DNA of 64,000 nucleotides from the NCBI GenBank assembly GCA_934047225.1, contig OW203989.1, forward strand, positions 13,987,977-14,051,976. Reading direction: 5' to 3'. This DNA comes from Ypsolopha sequella. Its lineage: Eukaryota > Arthropoda > Insecta > Lepidoptera > Ypsolophidae. The notes beneath the pieces are model-generated. The model ran no database searches, was not told the DNA's origin, and worked only from the letters and a program-made list of their open reading frames with translations. Below, piece after piece: positions 62,217-64,000 of this stretch; the first letter of the stretch is position 1, and each line of letters opens with the position of its first letter. The translations under genes and the position numbers were made by a program.

Positions 62217-62589
62217 ACCATCTTAGGATTAGCGCTATGAAGGGGTAAGCTAGAAAATACAACTTAAGCAGGACTTAAGGGTCGGTTTACATGTAAATTT
62301 ATTTGGGGAGCCGAGCAAAGCGGAACGGAGCGAGGCGACCCCTAGTGTTAACAGAAATATAATATGCCCAATTCTACAATGCGCTGAAGACCTAAAATAT
62401 ACATATACAAACACTTAACTACTCGTATACTCAAATACATACTTGTAATTATATTTCCACAAATATTAATATACCGTAGCAATGTGTATAAACGCTTCCT
62501 AACACATTTATATTTCATAAGATAATTCATCAACTATTAAATTTACATATTAATACTGTACATTTAGATTCGTTTAAAGAAATTCAGAC

Positions 62590-63005
62590 TCTCCTTGTAT
62601 TGAAAAAATATATTTGATTCATTGATACTTTATCAAGGGATTCTACTTATAAACAATGTACCAAGACTTATACCATTTATACTTTGTCAAAAAAAAAATT
62701 CCACCCTCTTTTTTTTGGTATTCAAACGTCCATTTCAAGAACGCGGTTAAGAGACCAACTTGATTTTTTGCATAAAATAGGTAATAGAAATTTGAAGAAA
62801 TTAAATCTTATATTTTTTTTTACTTACAAAATATTTCAGTATTAACTATTAGCTAAAAACACACCAATTTGTTGTTTCGCTGCGTGATCACAAGTATTAC
62901 GCGTCCAAGAAAAAGAGGCAATGAGCCAACATATAATCGCCTATATGAAAAGCGAATAAGGTCTTTGCCATTGGACTTATTGTGCTGGAGTGTAATAAAA
63001 GTTGC
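62590..63005 (-). repeat. Dispersed repeat family B, copy 2 (inverted)
   Basis: Reverse complement of 4110-4530 over about 420 bp with small indels. Confidence 0.65.
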
Positions 63006-63119
63006 TAGGGTAGGACATCAACATTTTTGAAATCGGTGCAGTATTTGTAAAAATATAGCGTAAAAACGTATCCCGGCTGCCATCTTTAGTAATTACAAAA
63101 ATACATAACGTATGTATAT

Positions 63120-63245
63120 CCCCGAGGAGGTGTCCGAGGTGTTTTTGAGTGTGCATTGTCAACACTCGTAAATCCTCTTTTCACCAAGGATTTTCATGTC
63201 CCAATGTGATAGGAGGGAGTGAGCCTTACCAACGCACTTCGGTCA
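63120..63245 (+). repeat. SINE-like repeat family A, copy 4
   Basis: CCCCGAGGAGGTGTCCGAGG, GTGTTTTTGAGTGTGCATTG, CTTTTCACCAAGGATTTTCA and TGTCCCAATGTGATAGG follow the block order of copy 1. Confidence 0.55.
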
Positions 63246-63309
63246 CAAAAACACGGTTTACCTCAAAGACCCTTATTGTCAGAAAGTGGTTAGTACACAA
63301 ACACAATGT

Positions 63310-63690
63310 CATCATAGGCTCCCACTAAGGTGATACGTAAAAGTCTCTGTTACTCCATATGCGAAAAAACCCTCAGTGCGAGTTGGACGGATTCGTGGAA
63401 AAGTAGCAAAAAGTCGGTTTTTTATTAATAAAAAACGTACCAAACTATTTTGTCAAAAAGATTTTCAAGGAGACTTTACAAATACATAATATCCACATTT
63501 TTAATGCAATTTCACATTGAGATTAGTTAGGATTACAGAATTACAAGAAAAAATAAAACAATTTAGAGGTCTTTTCGGAGTTAAATTCTATCAAGAAAAT
63601 TTCATCCAATCGCGTTTTCCTTCAATTAGAATCTTAATCAAACACTCAATAAACATTTACCCAAAAATGAAATAAGTAGATGACGTTATA
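63310..63690 (+). repeat. Dispersed repeat family C, copy 2
   Basis: Same orientation as 12235-12640 with the shared GTTACTCCATATGCGAAAAA, CCTCAGTGCGAG and AAAAAGTCGGTTTTTTATTA blocks. Confidence 0.65.
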
Positions 63691-64000
63691 GTGGAGTAAA
63701 TGGACTCAAAAAAACCCAATATTTTTTTTTGGTATCGCGTTAAATAAAGCTAAATAAAATATATTTTTTCTAATGAAAATCGACTATATTTTCCCTAAAA
63801 CTTGTACTATAAGTATATTTAGTATAATTGCCTACATTTTCCAGTGTCATAAATCGCTTAATAGCCTTAAAAACTTTAGAAAAGTTAGAAGATCATTGAA
63901 CAATTTTTGAGGAGCTCAGTGGGTTGAGATTTCAAAATTTAATAGGAAAACGGTAAAGAAAGATACATAGCAGTATAGAATATCTACTTATTGGGAATAA
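63690..64000. other. Gene-free AT-rich end of window
   Basis: No coding or repeat signal was recognised. Confidence 0.4.

Overview
The window is AT-rich eukaryotic DNA packed with transposable elements. The repeat repertoire suggests a lepidopteran insect (moth or butterfly). It includes dispersed elements with GTTCCGTACC ends, LINE tails made of short microsatellites, tRNA-derived SINE pieces, BEL/Pao, mariner, hAT and Ginger-like elements, and LINE ORF1 proteins of a kind I associate with Lepidoptera. The taxonomic call is inference from these families, not from a marker gene.

Host-gene content is very small. The only complete host-type gene is an intronless cathepsin B-like cysteine protease (2319-3323, minus). 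A probable signal-peptide first exon with a strong splice donor sits at 61764-61839 (plus). A possible exon end lies at the left edge (1-49). A decayed, GC-rich coding remnant without an intact start lies at 15280-15560 (minus).

Layout. 0-8 kb: LINE ORF1 fragment cut by a foldback MITE, SINE pieces, the cathepsin B-like gene, a GTTCCGTACC MITE, and a decayed Ginger/KRBA2-like element bounded by TATA duplications. 8-26 kb: mostly old repeats, including a small acidic ORF inside a GC-rich repeat (about 18.1 kb), a 339-bp insertion with a 13-bp target duplication (18.6-19.0 kb), a 1.8-kb foldback (19.8-21.6 kb) and an hAT-type MITE with a perfect 8-bp duplication (25.7 kb). 26.7-33.6 kb: a complete, apparently young BEL/Pao LTR retrotransposon with identical LTRs and one 1759-aa gag-pol ORF. 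34.5-35.8 kb: a broken mariner. 36-52 kb: foldbacks, MITEs, a 133-bp minisatellite, a 248-bp tandem duplication, a 16-bp tandem repeat, a LINE 3' end and a THAP-like N-terminal fragment. 53.0-54.5 kb: a 1.4-kb hAT element with a perfect 8-bp duplication, itself inserted in an older repeat. 55.2-59.3 kb: a minus-strand LINE nest in which a 5'-truncated CR1/Jockey-type element has split an ORF1-only element. 60-64 kb: SINE, MITE and LINE 3'-end copies plus the signal-peptide exon.

There is no operon, and I saw no pathway linking these genes. The main story is layered transposition, with the BEL/Pao element as the newest clear event.
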